A stretch of 64,000 nt of DNA from JAHCHG01 sp965214585 (GCA_965214585.1 OZ243957.1:2790001-2854000), one strand, 5' to 3'. Shown: positions 47,339-58,286, counted from the stretch's first letter. The notes: generated by a model not told the origin, from the letters alone. Numbers and translations are program-made.

Positions 47339-50300
47339 TTTTTAATTGAACCAATATGGAATTGAAACCCTCTTTTGCAAATCCGGCTTCGACCAACGCC
47401 GAATCTTTTTAATTGAACCAATATGGAATTGAAACACAAAGGCGCACTTAAAATATCAACTCTTGATCCGGTTTTTAATTGAACCAATATGGAATTGAAA
47501 CCGACGACGCGCAAGCGTTTTTGTGGCATCAGCTTTACTCTTTTTAATTGAACCAATATGGAATTGAAACCGAAACGGGCGCGACTGCTTCGCGCCTTCG
47601 GGCAGTTTTTAATTGAACCAATATGGAATTGAAACTAATAAAAAGCAGTCGGACGATTGGTGGTCAAATTTTTAATTGAACCAATATGGAATTGAAACAA
47701 ACTTCTTTTTCATACGCATTCAAATCATTTTGAATTTTTAATTGAACCAATATGGAATTGAAACCAAATCTTCTGTGTATTTGTAGATCAGCGAAAAGTT
47801 TTTTAATTGAACCAATATGGAATTGAAACATCACAAAGAAATGCAACGCGCTTTAGAAGATGCTATTTTTAATTGAACCAATATGGAATTGAAACATTCT
47901 AATAATTATTCACAAAAAAAAGGTGAGTCTGTTTTTAATTGAACCAATATGGAATTGAAACTCGCGTCTGGCGGCTCGGACAAGTGGATGTGATTTGTTT
48001 TTAATTGAACCAATATGGAATTGAAACCAAAACAGATCTACTGCGTAAATGGTTTTTTTCTTCGTTTTTAATTGAACCAATATGGAATTGAAACGGAACT
48101 TTTAAATTATCCTCGGCGAAAACGTCGAATTTTTAATTGAACCAATATGGAATTGAAACTCAAGATCGTGGGGGGAATAATAAAATCCGCTTTCGTTTTT
48201 AATTGAACCAATATGGAATTGAAACACGATCTTTTGAGTATGCTGTTCAACGGTTTCGATCCTTTTTAATTGAACCAATATGGAATTGAAACCATTTCTA
48301 AATCAAGAAGATTCTGATTCTGCGTCGTTTTTTAATTGAACCAATATGGAATTGAAACGTCTTAATTCAATAACGTCCGTGCGACTATTACTACATTTTT
48401 AATTGAACCAATATGGAATTGAAACAATTTATGACACCCGCTGGCATTAAGAACGTCCGCTTTTTTAATTGAACCAATATGGAATTGAAACCGTTACATC
48501 GTTTGGTTCGCGGAGCGTTCCACGTCGCTTTTTAATTGAACCAATATGGAATTGAAACGCGGGTCGAATTATCGTAATCGAGGCTATAAATTTCGCTTTT
48601 TAATTGAACCAATATGGAATTGAAACTTGTACTTTTTTCCGGCAACAATAACGAAGTTCGGATTTTTAATTGAACCAATATGGAATTGAAACACGGTCTT
48701 TGATGATTTAATTTTCGTTGTGTAGTTTTTTTTTTAATTGAACCAATATGGAATTGAAACGTTTCAAACCGATCTCCGATCTGCACCTTACAGTCGGGTT
48801 TTTAATTGAACCAATATGGAATTGAAACCAGCCAAAGCCGCAGCGAAAAGTCCGCCTTTGAACAATTTTTAATTGAACCAATATGGAATTGAAACTTTCA
48901 TTTGTAATTGTCTGCTTGGTTTTTTCGGATTCTTTTTAATTGAACCAATATGGAATTGAAACACAAATGACACCGATCTCGACAACGTAAAACTTTCGAT
49001 TTTTAATTGAACCAATATGGAATTGAAACGCCATCCGCGAAGGCTATGATACATTATCGGAAATCAGTTTTTAATTGAACCAATATGGAATTGAAACGCT
49101 TCAAGGCAAGTTCGGGATTTTTAACCAAATCCTTTTTAATTGAACCAATATGGAATTGAAACCACATTGAGCGACGCGTCGGTTCTCGAACTTCAGTTTT
49201 TTAATTGAACCAATATGGAATTGAAACGTATTAATCTCTGCACGAGATCGTCGAACATCCAGACTTTTTAATTGAACCAATATGGAATTGAAACTGGGCA
49301 ACGGTTCGCCGGATCGTCTTGAAACTTTGTTTTTAATTGAACCAATATGGAATTGAAACTCTCGCTAAAATTGCAGTTTCCGCATTTCTGTAATCTTTTT
49401 AATTGAACCAATATGGAATTGAAACGTCCACTCGAAATCGACATATTTCGATTTTTGGATCGTTTTTAATTGAACCAATATGGAATTGAAACTTTCACAT
49501 TCAAGATAATCACAAAGCCTTGCTAAATTTTTAATTGAACCAATATGGAATTGAAACTTCGCCGAAAAACCTTTAACCAATCAGGAATTTTTATTTTTAA
49601 TTGAACCAATATGGAATTGAAACATTTCAAAATGGATCGGCGCGGAAACGAAAAATCCGTTTTTAATTGAACCAATATGGAATTGAAACGCGTTTTGCCT
49701 TAGTTTCAGCCTTCATCAAAGCGTTTTTTTAATTGAACCAATATGGAATTGAAACCAATAATCCAAACGATGAGCGCGGAAACGGTTAGAAATTTTTAAT
49801 TGAACCAATATGGAATTGAAACTCGTTTCCGTCCATTCAGAGCCGCGAAAAGCGTAGTTTTTTTAATTGAACCAATATGGAATTGAAACAATGAGAATTC
49901 TTTACCAGATGAGCCTTTTTCTTTAGATTTTTAATTGAACCAATATGGAATTGAAACTCCTGTTTTAAATTTTCTTCTCTCATTCTCTCTCCTTTTTTTA
50001 ATTGAACCAATATGGAATTGAAACAAAGACAGCAACCACGAACAAGCCGATTAAATTGTTTTTTTAATTGAACCAATATGGAATTGAAACTTTCAACAGG
50101 CTTTTCCCTGAAACGAATTGCTTTCAGATTTTTAATTGAACCAATATGGAATTGAAACTCCTGTTTTAAATTTTCTTCTCTCATTCTCTCTCCTTTTTTT
50201 AATTGAACCAATATGGAATTGAAACCTTTTCGTTTGCGAGCGCGATGCGATAAAAGTTTTATGTTTTTAATTGAACCAATATGGAATTGAAACGCTTACG

Positions 50301-53300
50301 ACAGTGCAAGGTTATCTAAACAACAAAGGTTTTTAATTGAACCAATATGGAATTGAAACATTTAATAACCCTACTCACTAAGATTTAGTAAGCATTTTTA
50401 ATTGAACCAATATGGAATTGAAACATTTTAATCAAGAAGAGAAGGACTTCTTGGATAAACGTTTTTAATTGAACCAATATGGAATTGAAACTTTACCGAT
50501 TGGTGGCGGCAGGACGCTTGAGATGTTATTTTTAATTGAACCAATATGGAATTGAAACATTTAGTTAAATCCAATCTTCCATCATTTACCCAATTTTTAA
50601 TTGAACCAATATGGAATTGAAACTCAAATGAATTCTTTACCTTCTGGCACGTATCAAAATTTTTAATTGAACCAATATGGAATTGAAACATAAACAAATT
50701 ATCGGCTGAATCAATTATTAAATTTTTAATTGAACCAATATGGAATTGAAACAAAAGATTCTCGAAGCGATGCGGATGGTTGCCATTTTTAATTGAACCA
50801 ATATGGAATTGAAACTCTTTATAGGAGAAAAATTATGACGTTAAAGCTGTTGTTTTTAATTGAACCAATATGGAATTGAAACGGTTCAGACTGATCTGCT
50901 ATCGCTGTGAGCAAAGCGGATTTTTAATTGAACCAATATGGAATTGAAACTTGTATCGAAGAACGCCAGAGAGTTCCGGGAAAGCATTTTTAATTGAACC
51001 AATATGGAATTGAAACTTTATAATAAAAAGGCTTTCTAGGGCTATCTCTGCTTGATTTTTAATTGAACCAATATGGAATTGAAACATCATTTTCACGCCG
51101 GAAGCCATCGAAAAGGTCAATTTTTTTAATTGAACCAATATGGAATTGAAACTCGGCTACCTGAGTCTGGGCAACACGGCGACTATCTATTTTTAATTGA
51201 ACCAATATGGAATTGAAACCTGTGCGTTTGCGTTCAGCCAAAACCGCGTCGTTTGCTTTTTAATTGAACCAATATGGAATTGAAACGTGCGTCGTCGGAA
51301 AAAGGAAAATCGGACATTTGGGATTTTTAATTGAACCAATATGGAATTGAAACGCGATGATGATACGCATCGCCGGGAAAAAGGAGGAACTTTTTAATTG
51401 AACCAATATGGAATTGAAACACACTTCTGCCGACACCATTACGGAGCAACGCAAGTTTTTAATTGAACCAATATGGAATTGAAACCCTGTCGAAACGGGC
51501 AATTATTTAGAGAAAAAGCGGTTTTTAATTGAACCAATATGGAATTGAAACCATAGGCGACCGCGAAGTGTTTGAAACTTGTCCTTCTTTTTAATTGAAC
51601 CAATATGGAATTGAAACGACAGCGCGGATTTTTGACCGAAGCATCATTTGAATTTTTAATTGAACCAATATGGAATTGAAACACCAGCAGAAATTGTTTT
51701 TGCCTTTTGATTTGAAATCTTTTTAATTGAACCAATATGGAATTGAAACAACACCTTTGTCGTGGTAAGAAAGCGATTGAATCGCTTTTTAATTGAACCA
51801 ATATGGAATTGAAACGATAACGTAAACTTCCGCATTGACCGAAACGTGCGTTTTTTAATTGAACCAATATGGAATTGAAACTTGAGCGCGAAAAAGCGTC
51901 GGGCTTTTCGCAGCGTCTTTTTAATTGAACCAATATGGAATTGAAACAATATTACAACCGAAACCGTTACCGGAAGCGGTGCGCTTTTTAATTGAACCAA
52001 TATGGAATTGAAACCTGTGCGTTTGCGTTCAGCCAAAACCGCGTCGTTTGCTTTTTAATTGAACCAATATGGAATTGAAACGTGCGTCGTCGGAAAAAGG
52101 AAAATCGGACATTTGGGATTTTTAATTGAACCAATATGGAATTGAAACGTGCGTCGTCGGAAAAAGGAAAATCGGACATTTGGGATTTTTAATTGAACCA
52201 ATATGGAATTGAAACGCGATGATGATACGCATCGCCGGGAAAAAGGAGGAACTTTTTAATTGAACCAATATGGAATTGAAACACACTTCTGCCGACACCA
52301 TTACGGAGCAACGCAAGTTTTTAATTGAACCAATATGGAATTGAAACCCTGTCGAAACGGGCAATTATTTAGAGAAAAAGCGGTTTTTAATTGAACCAAT
52401 ATGGAATTGAAACCATAGGCGACCGCGAAGTGTTTGAAACTTGTCCTTCTTTTTAATTGAACCAATATGGAATTGAAACGACAGCGCGGATTTTTGACCG
52501 AAGCATCATTTGAATTTTTAATTGAACCAATATGGAATTGAAACACCAGCAGAAATTGTTTTTGCCTTTTGATTTGAAATCTTTTTAATTGAACCAATAT
52601 GGAATTGAAACAACACCTTTGTCGTGGTAAGAAAGCGATTGAATCGCTTTTTAATTGAACCAATATGGAATTGAAACGATAACGTAAACTTCCGCATTGA
52701 CCGAAACGTGCGTTTTTTAATTGAACCAATATGGAATTGAAACTTGAGCGCGAAAAAGCGTCGGGCTTTTCGCAGCGTCTTTTTAATTGAACCAATATGG
52801 AATTGAAACAATATTACAACCGAAACCGTTACCGGAAGCGGTGCGCTTTTTAATTGAACCAATATGGAATTGAAACTAAAACAAGCGAAGTTCGGGAAAT
52901 TATTCAGACGCGATTTTTAATTGAACCAATATGGAATTGAAACAACAATACTTTAAATACTATTACGAATAGTTACCCGTTTTTAATTGAACCAATATGG
53001 AATTGAAACTCGAAAAGGTCAATTCCAATATTGAACAAAGACGCAATTTTTAATTGAACCAATATGGAATTGAAACACGATTAAAGGAGAAATGAAAATG
53101 AAAGATGAAAAATTTTTAATTGAACCAATATGGAATTGAAACATCTGCGAAATAAAATCAATCGGTTCTTTTGCTTCCTTTTTAATTGAACCAATATGGA
53201 ATTGAAACTATGTCAGATATGTTCATAAAGCGCGTCCGCTGATTTTTTTAATTGAACCAATATGGAATTGAAACACGAAAACGGATTCTGCGTTTTCGGT

Positions 53301-53404
53301 TCTCTGCCGTTTTTTAATTGAACCAATATGGAATTGAAACGATTATTGTTGTAGCCAGCGGCGCGAGAATCTTCTTTTTAATTGAACCAATATGGAATTG
53401 AAAC
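47339..53404 (+). CRISPR. CRISPR array, 92 repeats and 91 spacers
   Basis: The 30-bp repeat starts TTTTTAATTGAACC and ends AATATGGAATTGAAAC; 92 copies were counted by position, all apparently identical, from 47339 to 53404. Spacers are about 33-38 bases. Orientation is rightward, with the handle ATTGAAAC at the repeat end, matching the I-B-type cas genes next to it. The last repeat (53375-53404) is not degenerate. The array contains a tandem duplication of 12 units (51190-52846) and one repeated spacer further left (49958 and 50159). Confidence 0.98.
51190..52846 (+). repeat. Tandem duplication of 12 repeat-spacer units inside the array
   Basis: The units starting at repeats 51190 to 51918 recur in the same order from 51985. 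The first copy spans 795 bases; the second spans 862 because one unit (the spacer beginning GTGCGTCGTCGGAAAAAGG) occurs twice in succession. The spacers appear identical between copies. Confidence 0.93.
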
Positions 53405-53859
53405 CTTGGCGCGAACGGAACTTGCACGGTCTGTTTATACAAATTCAATCCGGCGCAGTAAATCATACATTCCTTCGGCTGTATATTTGACCGCAAATTC
53501 TGCTCGACCTGTTGAAAAACAGACTGTTTGATTTTATACATAACTCGAATAATTTACTAAACAATTTTTCAATATTTAAATTTGAAACGGTTATTTTCCA
53601 TTTATTCAATTTCTATTTCCAATTTTTCCGATGTCAGAAGTTTCCGACTGATGATCGAGAATTAAGGTTTTTGCCGGAGTTTTAGTAATTTAGGAATTTG
53701 AAAGAAAAAACCTGCTTCATAAATCGCTTCTGAGGCGTTTTTATAACCAAAGCCTTGTTAAAAAAAATCATTTCTTAATTTTGAGTATTTTGGCGGAGAA
53801 TCGAACAAAAATGGATTTACTTTTTTTGTGCGTCCCTGATAGATTTTGAGTGTTTATCT
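53405..53859. other. Gene-free stretch after the array
   Basis: No convincing gene. A minus-strand frame crossing the last repeats is an artefact of the array. The DNA is A/T-rich and ends at the recombinase relic. Confidence 0.4.
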
Positions 53860-54003
53860 TTATTTAACCGCGAGTCTTTGGACATAGATTTGTGTGGTTT
53901 TGATATTGCTGTGTCCGAGTGCTTCCTGCGTTTCCGCCATTGATTCCGAATATTCGGAAACGATTTTGGCAAATGTGTGAGGCAGCCTGTGAATGTGTAA
54001 CCT
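53860..54003 (-). pseudogene. Relic of a tyrosine recombinase (integrase) C-terminus
   Basis: The minus strand reads HRLPHTFAKIVSEYSESMAE and then TQEALGHSNIKTTQIYVQRL, ending AVK and a stop. This is the C-terminal catalytic end of phage-type integrases: the H-x-x-R box (here HRLP, with Pro instead of Arg), LGHSNIKTTQIY with the second His and the nucleophile Tyr. Nothing recognisable precedes it, so it is a dead remnant. It lies about 460 bases from the trailer end of the CRISPR array and may mark an old island boundary. Confidence 0.75.
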
Positions 54004-54111
54004 TGAGCTATATATCTTTTAAAATATGTAAATTAAATTTTTCTCGGCAGCTATAATATTTTACTTTTGGCAGGCTTTTAGATTTCTTATTTTACACAAA
54101 AATTTTCCAGA

Positions 54112-54660
54112 CTATTGACTTATTTCGCTCAGATATTGATTCGTCTTTAAAATTAAAACGCAGGTTTGGCTATGAGTGATTTCGCCGTTCATTACCTTTT
54201 GAACCGCTTTTTCGAGTTTCATTTTCACTGTTTGAATTTCTTCGGTATTTTCCGGTTTGGGTTCACCGAATGTCAAACGGCGGGCGAGATACAGATGCGC
54301 GGTGCTGTTTGTGATCGAGGTATTATCTACTGTTTTGCCGAGATTCGTCCATTCTTCGGCTTCGATTCCGAGTTCTTCTTTGGCTTCTCTTTTGGCGGTT
54401 TCCAAAATACTTTCGTCTTCAACTGCTCCTGAAGCGGCTTCCAAATCCTTCCGTTCAAGTGCGTAGCGAAATTGTTCGGTCAGATAGACAAAATCGTTTT
54501 CATCAATCGGCAGAACCGACGCGCCCGCCGGAAAACGAATCGTCGCATATTTGCTGTCTTGACCGTCGGGACGCACTACCTCATCTTCTAAAACTTTGAA
54601 ATGGTCATTTTCAAAAACTGTTTTCGTGTCTTTTATCGTCCAATTTCCGTTTTTTCTCAT
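54112..54660 (-). CDS. Nudix hydrolase, ADP-ribose pyrophosphatase-like
   Basis: 182 residues from the ATG at 54660, eight bases after a GGAAG site; a longer start at 54717 is less likely. The Nudix box is ASGAVEDESILETAKREAKE followed by ELG, with E83, R91-E92 and E95-E96 in place, although the leading Gly is one residue closer than consensus. The N-terminal beta domain has VVRPDGQDSKYATIRFPAGA and TEQFRYALER typical of ADP-sugar pyrophosphatases, which hydrolyse ADP-ribose or related dinucleotide sugars. It stands at the edge of the stress cluster. Confidence 0.9.
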   Translation of the reverse strand: MRKNGNWTIKDTKTVFENDHFKVLEDEVVRPDGQDSKYATIRFPAGASVLPIDENDFVYLTEQFRYALERKDLEAASGAVEDESILETAKREAKEELGIEAEEWTNLGKTVDNTSITNSTAHLYLARRLTFGEPKPENTEEIQTVKMKLEKAVQKVMNGEITHSQTCVLILKTNQYLSEISQ

Positions 54661-54779
54661 TAGCGTTTCTTCCTTCACGCAAACTGATTTCGTATTTTTA
54701 TAATTTGAAAATTGCAATAAAAATTAAAAGCCGATATTTCTAAAGACTTTTAAGGGTTTTAAGTTGAAAAATCAAAAAA

Positions 54780-54977
54780 TTAATCGTTTTTGCCGAGATT
54801 TCCGCCGCCTTGTTTTCCGCCGCCGCTTTTGTTCTGCCCTTTTTGTCCTTTGCCTTCCTGCCCGCCTTTGCCGCGTTCGCCTTGTCCGCCTTTTCCGACT
54901 TTGCCCGCGCCTTGTTTGCCCAAACCGCTTTCGCCGCGCGGATCGCTCTGACCTTGTTTATCTTTATTTTGCGCCAT
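54780..54977 (-). CDS. Small Gly/Lys/Gln-rich disordered protein
   Basis: 65 residues. It is nearly all Gly, Lys, Gln, Ser and Asn (MAQNKDKQGQSDPRGESGLG, KGGQGERGKGGQEGKGQKGQ), with no hydrophobic core, like hydrophilins and small stress-induced proteins. A GGAGAG site precedes the ATG. A similar-style gene follows at 55195 on the opposite strand. Protective function is inferred from composition and neighbours; the family is not recognised. Confidence 0.65.
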   Translation of the reverse strand: MAQNKDKQGQSDPRGESGLGKQGAGKVGKGGQGERGKGGQEGKGQKGQNKSGGGKQGGGNLGKND

Positions 54978-55194
54978 ATTATTTTTCTCTCCTTAAAATT
55001 TTGAAATTGATAAAGTTTTTTTTGCCGACGGCAAATTAAAACCTTCCGAATTGAATTTTAGGACAGACAAATTTTATTTACTGTTCGCTAAGTTACAGTC
55101 TAACTTCGAGAAAAAAATTATAATAAATTCAATTTAACAGAATCCGGTCGAAAAAAGTTAAAAAATTTTGATACAAAAAGGAGAACAGAAAATT

Positions 55195-55392
55195 ATGGCG
55201 AACAACGAACCACAGCAAAAATCGAAAAAAGAAAAAAGACAAGAAGCCGATTCTTCCGGCAGCGGACAAAAAGGCGCGACGCAGGAAGGCGACGGCGAAC
55301 AGCAGGGCGGCGGTCAAGAGGCAAGCAGCGGCGGACGCTCAAAAGGCGGCGGACAAAAAGGCGGCGGACAGGACGGCGGGCAGGGCGATTAA
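55195..55392 (+). CDS. Small Gly/Gln/Ser-rich disordered protein
   Basis: 65 residues from the ATG at 55195, preceded by AAGGAGAACAG. Composition is hydrophilic throughout (MANNEPQQKSKKEKRQEADS, then GGGQEASSGGRSKGGGQKGG), lacking aromatic or branched residues apart from a few. It resembles its neighbour at 54780 in style, not in detail. Together with the next genes it looks like a desiccation or oxidative stress set. No family assigned. Confidence 0.65.
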   Translation: MANNEPQQKSKKEKRQEADSSGSGQKGATQEGDGEQQGGGQEASSGGRSKGGGQKGGGQDGGQGD

Positions 55393-55589
55393 TTTGTTCC
55401 GACTTTTTTTGCCGCAAAAGCATTTTTCAGATGACAAACTCGCACTACTGTAATTTAACAGACAGAACCGGAAATTCTTTTCCGGTAATCTGCTCCTAGC
55501 TTTTCAATTGAAGAGCGTGAAAATCGAACGCGCGTAAAATCTTATGCCGCGTTTGAAAATTTTATTTACAACAAGGAAGGTAAAAAAAT

Positions 55590-55841
55590 ATGAACAAACA
55601 ATCAACCGGAAACACCGGCACAAAAGACGAAACATTTAATCTGGTCAGCATACTTTATCACGCGCTGCAAAGTGCGGAAACGATTGACAAATACATCGAA
55701 AACGGCGGACAAGGCGGCGGCGATGAGTTGAATCAATTTTTCCGCGAAACCAAAGAAGAAAACAGCCGCCGTGCAGACCGTGCCAAAGAACTTTTGGCGC
55801 AGCATCTCGGTCAAAGTCAGGGTGCAGGATCAGGAAGATAG
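55590..55841 (+). CDS. Small helical stress-cluster protein
   Basis: 83 residues. After a polar start, DETFNLVSILYHALQSAETI and DKYIENGGQGGGDELNQFFR form two amphipathic helices separated by a Gly-rich turn, then ETKEENSRRADRAKELLAQH. The pattern looks like half of a ferritin-like four-helix bundle, and comparable small proteins occur beside stress genes. AAGGAAGG precedes the ATG. Function unknown. Confidence 0.6.
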   Translation: MNKQSTGNTGTKDETFNLVSILYHALQSAETIDKYIENGGQGGGDELNQFFRETKEENSRRADRAKELLAQHLGQSQGAGSGR

Positions 55842-55868
55842 TTTTATTACAAATCTTCAGCGTTTTTA

Positions 55869-55910
55869 ATTGCCGTCCGCCGAAAAAATTTCTTTTTTGC
55901 GGGCGGCAAT
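55869..55910 (+). terminator. GC-rich hairpin after the small helical protein gene
   Basis: ATTGCCGTCCGCCGAAAAAA faces TTTTTTGCGGGCGGCAAT. The long stem with A/T in the middle may terminate the preceding gene; it lies within the leader of the next one. Confidence 0.6.
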
Positions 55911-55965
55911 TTACAAAGCCTATATTTTGCCGAATTACCGTGCAATAATCGAAAAAAATATAAAA

Positions 55966-56157
55966 ATGAACGAACAAGACAAAAATTCAAAAACAGATTT
56001 TGATAACGAACCGGATATTCAGCCGAGCGAGCCGAAAAATGAAGATTCAAACGTCGAAAACAAAAGCGGCGATCCGGGACGCACACCCGGCAAAGCCGAA
56101 GGCAGCCGCGAAATCGTCGAAGAAGACTTGGAGCAAAAAAATCAAGGGATAAAATAA
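55966..56157 (+). CDS. Small acidic hypothetical protein
   Basis: 63 residues from the ATG at 55966; the longer upstream frame crosses a terminator hairpin and is rejected. It is rich in Asp, Glu, Asn, Lys and Pro (MNEQDKNSKTDFDNEPDIQP, SGDPGRTPGKAEGSREIVEE), hence probably disordered. A clear terminator follows. Function unknown; part of the run of small hydrophilic genes. Confidence 0.5.
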   Translation: MNEQDKNSKTDFDNEPDIQPSEPKNEDSNVENKSGDPGRTPGKAEGSREIVEEDLEQKNQGIK

Positions 56158-56185
56158 TTTTTTTTCTCCGACGATTCCGAAAAAT

Positions 56186-56212
56186 AACCGCGATTTGAAA
56201 AAATCTGCGGTT
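56186..56212 (+). terminator. Intrinsic terminator
   Basis: AACCGCGATTTG and AAATCTGCGGTT pair, followed by a T-run (TTTTTTGTTTTT). It closes the small acidic gene. Confidence 0.85.
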
Positions 56213-56355
56213 TTTTGTTTTTAATGTTTTATTGATTACAAAAAAAAAATTTTGAAACCTTTAACATCAATTTATAAGACATAAATTTTGTCTGTTCGGC
56301 TCAAACGACAAGTTTTGCCGAAAAATTTTTAACACAAGCGAGGGGAAGTATTTTT

Positions 56356-56955
56356 ATGAAAAGATTTTTTGGAATCAGCGCGGTTTTGCTGACCGCGCTC
56401 GTTACGGCGGCTGTTTTTGGCGTAAATGTAATCGGTCAAAACAGTTTTTATACCAAAGCGGCGCAGAGCAATATGGCGGAAATCGAACTCAGCCGGTTGG
56501 CTCTGCAAAAATCAAATAGCGAAGAAATAAAGCAGTTCGCGCAGCGGATGATTGAAGATCACACGGCGGCGGGCGAAAAATTAAGACAACTGGCGGCGGA
56601 CAAAAATATCACGCTGCCGAATGATGTCAACAGCAAACAAAAAAGCGCAAAACGAAAACTTGAACGGCTTTCGGGCGACAAATTCGACAGCCAGTTTATC
56701 AAACAAATGGTCAAAGACCACGAAACGGCGGTCAGGCTTTTTGAAAGACAAACCGAACGCGGCGACGACGCGGAAACAAAGGCGTTTGCCGAAGAAACGC
56801 TGCCGATTCTGCGTTCACATCTCGAAACGGCGCGTTCGATGTCCGGCGATATGAAAAATATGAATCGCGGCAATATGAAAAATGACCGCGATATGAATAT
56901 GAATCCAAATCGAAATATGAACTCAAATCGAAATATGAATTCAAACAGCAATTGA
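56356..56955 (+). CDS. Secreted DUF4142 protein with Asn/Met-rich tail
   Basis: 199 residues with a signal peptide (about 1-28). The DUF4142 domain (about 32-165) is a ferritin-like helical bundle: FYTKAAQSNMAEIELSRLAL, IKQFAQRMIEDHTAAGEKLR, FIKQMVKDHETAVRLFERQT and EETLPILRSHLETARSM contain the His/Glu residues that define the family. The tail (about 168-199) is an imperfect repeat of N-M-N-x-N-R. An AGGGGAAG site precedes the start. The role is unknown, but DUF4142 genes typically cluster with stress genes, as here. A second copy nearby is inactive. Confidence 0.88.
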   Translation: MKRFFGISAVLLTALVTAAVFGVNVIGQNSFYTKAAQSNMAEIELSRLALQKSNSEEIKQFAQRMIEDHTAAGEKLRQLAADKNITLPNDVNSKQKSAKRKLERLSGDKFDSQFIKQMVKDHETAVRLFERQTERGDDAETKAFAEETLPILRSHLETARSMSGDMKNMNRGNMKNDRDMNMNPNRNMNSNRNMNSNSN

Positions 56956-57144
56956 AATATGAGTTCAAACTCGAACAGCAATGTTAACCGTCCGTAAGCG
57001 ACAAATATTGAGCTTAAAAGGGCGGACAATCAAGATTTCGGCGGCTGTTTAATGTGTCGCCGGATAATACAGCCTTTTCACTTTTAGCCATAAATTGAAA
57101 AGGTTCGGAAAATAAACAATAAACAAATACAAGGAGGTTTAGAA

Positions 57145-58233
57145 ATGGCAAACAGAAACAGAAATCAAGATTACGAAGGCAATTATGAAAATCGCGGCGG
57201 TTCAAATTACGACCGTCAAGATTACGGCTCGTCGAACTACGGCGGCAGCGGCGGTTACGCGGAATATGACCGCAGACAGAGCAATTACGGCGGCGGTCAG
57301 CAATACGGGCAAGGCTCGTCGGGCGGCGGTTACGGCGCGTCAAATCGCGGTTATGAAGGCGATTACGGTTCGTCAAATCGCGGTTACGGAGAAGATTATT
57401 CAAATTACGGTTCGTCAAATCGCGGCTCGATGGGCGGCGGAATGAATCGCGGCGGCGGTTACGGAAACGAATCGGGACGCGGTTCGATGGGCGGCGGTTA
57501 TTCTTCCGGTCAGGGCGGTTACGGAAATTACGGCGAAAGCGGACGCGGCGATTACGGCGGCGGTGGTTACGGCGGAAGCAGTTATGGCGGAAACTACGGC
57601 GGCGGTTCGATGGGCGGCGGCAATTATGGCGGCGGTCAATCCGATTACGGACGAAGCGGTTACGGTTCAAGCGGTTCGGATTACGGACGAAGCGGCTACG
57701 GCGGCGGACAATCCGGCTATGGTCGAAGCGGTTCAGGCGGCTCGGATTACGACAGTTACTCGAATCAGGAAAGTTACGGCGGCGGTTATTCAAATCGCGG
57801 CGGCGGCGAATCCGATTATTCGAGCGGCGGCGGTTACGGCAGCCGGCAGCAGATCGGCGGACATCGCGGAAAAGGTCCGAAAAATTATTCGCGTTCGGAC
57901 GACCGGATTAAAGAAGACATTAACGACCGTCTGACCGATCATTCAAATCTCGACGCGACGCATATCGAAGTTCAGGTCGAGAACGGCGACGTTACTTTGA
58001 CCGGAACGGTTGACAGCCGCAACGCCAAAAGAATGGCGGAAGACATCGCCGAAGAAGTTTCGGGTGTCGGCAACGTCGAAAACCGTGTTCGCGTTAAAAA
58101 AGAAGATTCTTCCAATCAGGAAAATTCTTCGTCGTCGGCATCAAGCGGAAATTCCGAAATGAGTTCGACTTCATCCGAGTCGGGCGAAAGTTCTTCCGGC
58201 GGAAAAGGCAAAAGCAAAACGGCGACAAGTTAA
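57145..58233 (+). CDS. Gly-rich repeat protein with C-terminal BON domain
   Basis: 362 residues, ATG preceded by AAGGAGG. Residues 1 to about 240 are low-complexity Gly/Ser/Tyr/Asn/Arg repeats such as YGSSNRGYEGDYGSSNRGYG and GRSGYGGGQSGYGRSGSGG. A BON domain follows (about 253-317): DRIKEDINDRLTDHSNLDAT, IEVQVENGDVTLTGTVDSR and EEVSGVGNVENRVRVKK. A Ser-rich tail ends the protein. BON domains bind phospholipid membranes or other ligands; the aromatic/Gly part resembles phase-separating or surface proteins. There is no signal peptide. A terminator follows. Confidence 0.88.
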   Translation: MANRNRNQDYEGNYENRGGSNYDRQDYGSSNYGGSGGYAEYDRRQSNYGGGQQYGQGSSGGGYGASNRGYEGDYGSSNRGYGEDYSNYGSSNRGSMGGGMNRGGGYGNESGRGSMGGGYSSGQGGYGNYGESGRGDYGGGGYGGSSYGGNYGGGSMGGGNYGGGQSDYGRSGYGSSGSDYGRSGYGGGQSGYGRSGSGGSDYDSYSNQESYGGGYSNRGGGESDYSSGGGYGSRQQIGGHRGKGPKNYSRSDDRIKEDINDRLTDHSNLDATHIEVQVENGDVTLTGTVDSRNAKRMAEDIAEEVSGVGNVENRVRVKKEDSSNQENSSSSASSGNSEMSSTSSESGESSSGGKGKSKTATS

Positions 58234-58254
58234 TTGAACGGCAAAACTTAAAAC

Positions 58255-58286
58255 CGGAACGCGGATTGTAAAAAATCTGCGTTCCG
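58255..58286 (+). terminator. Intrinsic terminator of the BON gene
   Basis: CGGAACGCGGATT and AATCTGCGTTCCG pair with one G-T wobble, followed by CATTTTT. Confidence 0.85.

Noticed and set aside
49958..53112. Three spacer types that look like a ribosome site followed by ATG (49958, 50816, 53077), suggesting targeting of translation starts
   Set aside because: A few such spacers are expected by chance when sampling compact phage genomes; no enrichment can be claimed without matches.
47339..53404. Many minus-strand open frames containing FNSILVQLK or FQFHIGSIKK
   Set aside because: They are translations of the CRISPR repeat in different frames joined through spacers, not genes.
57014..57793. 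A 259-residue Arg/Asn-rich frame on the minus strand
   Set aside because: It is the mirror of the Gly-rich repeat gene at 57145 and has no start context or family features.
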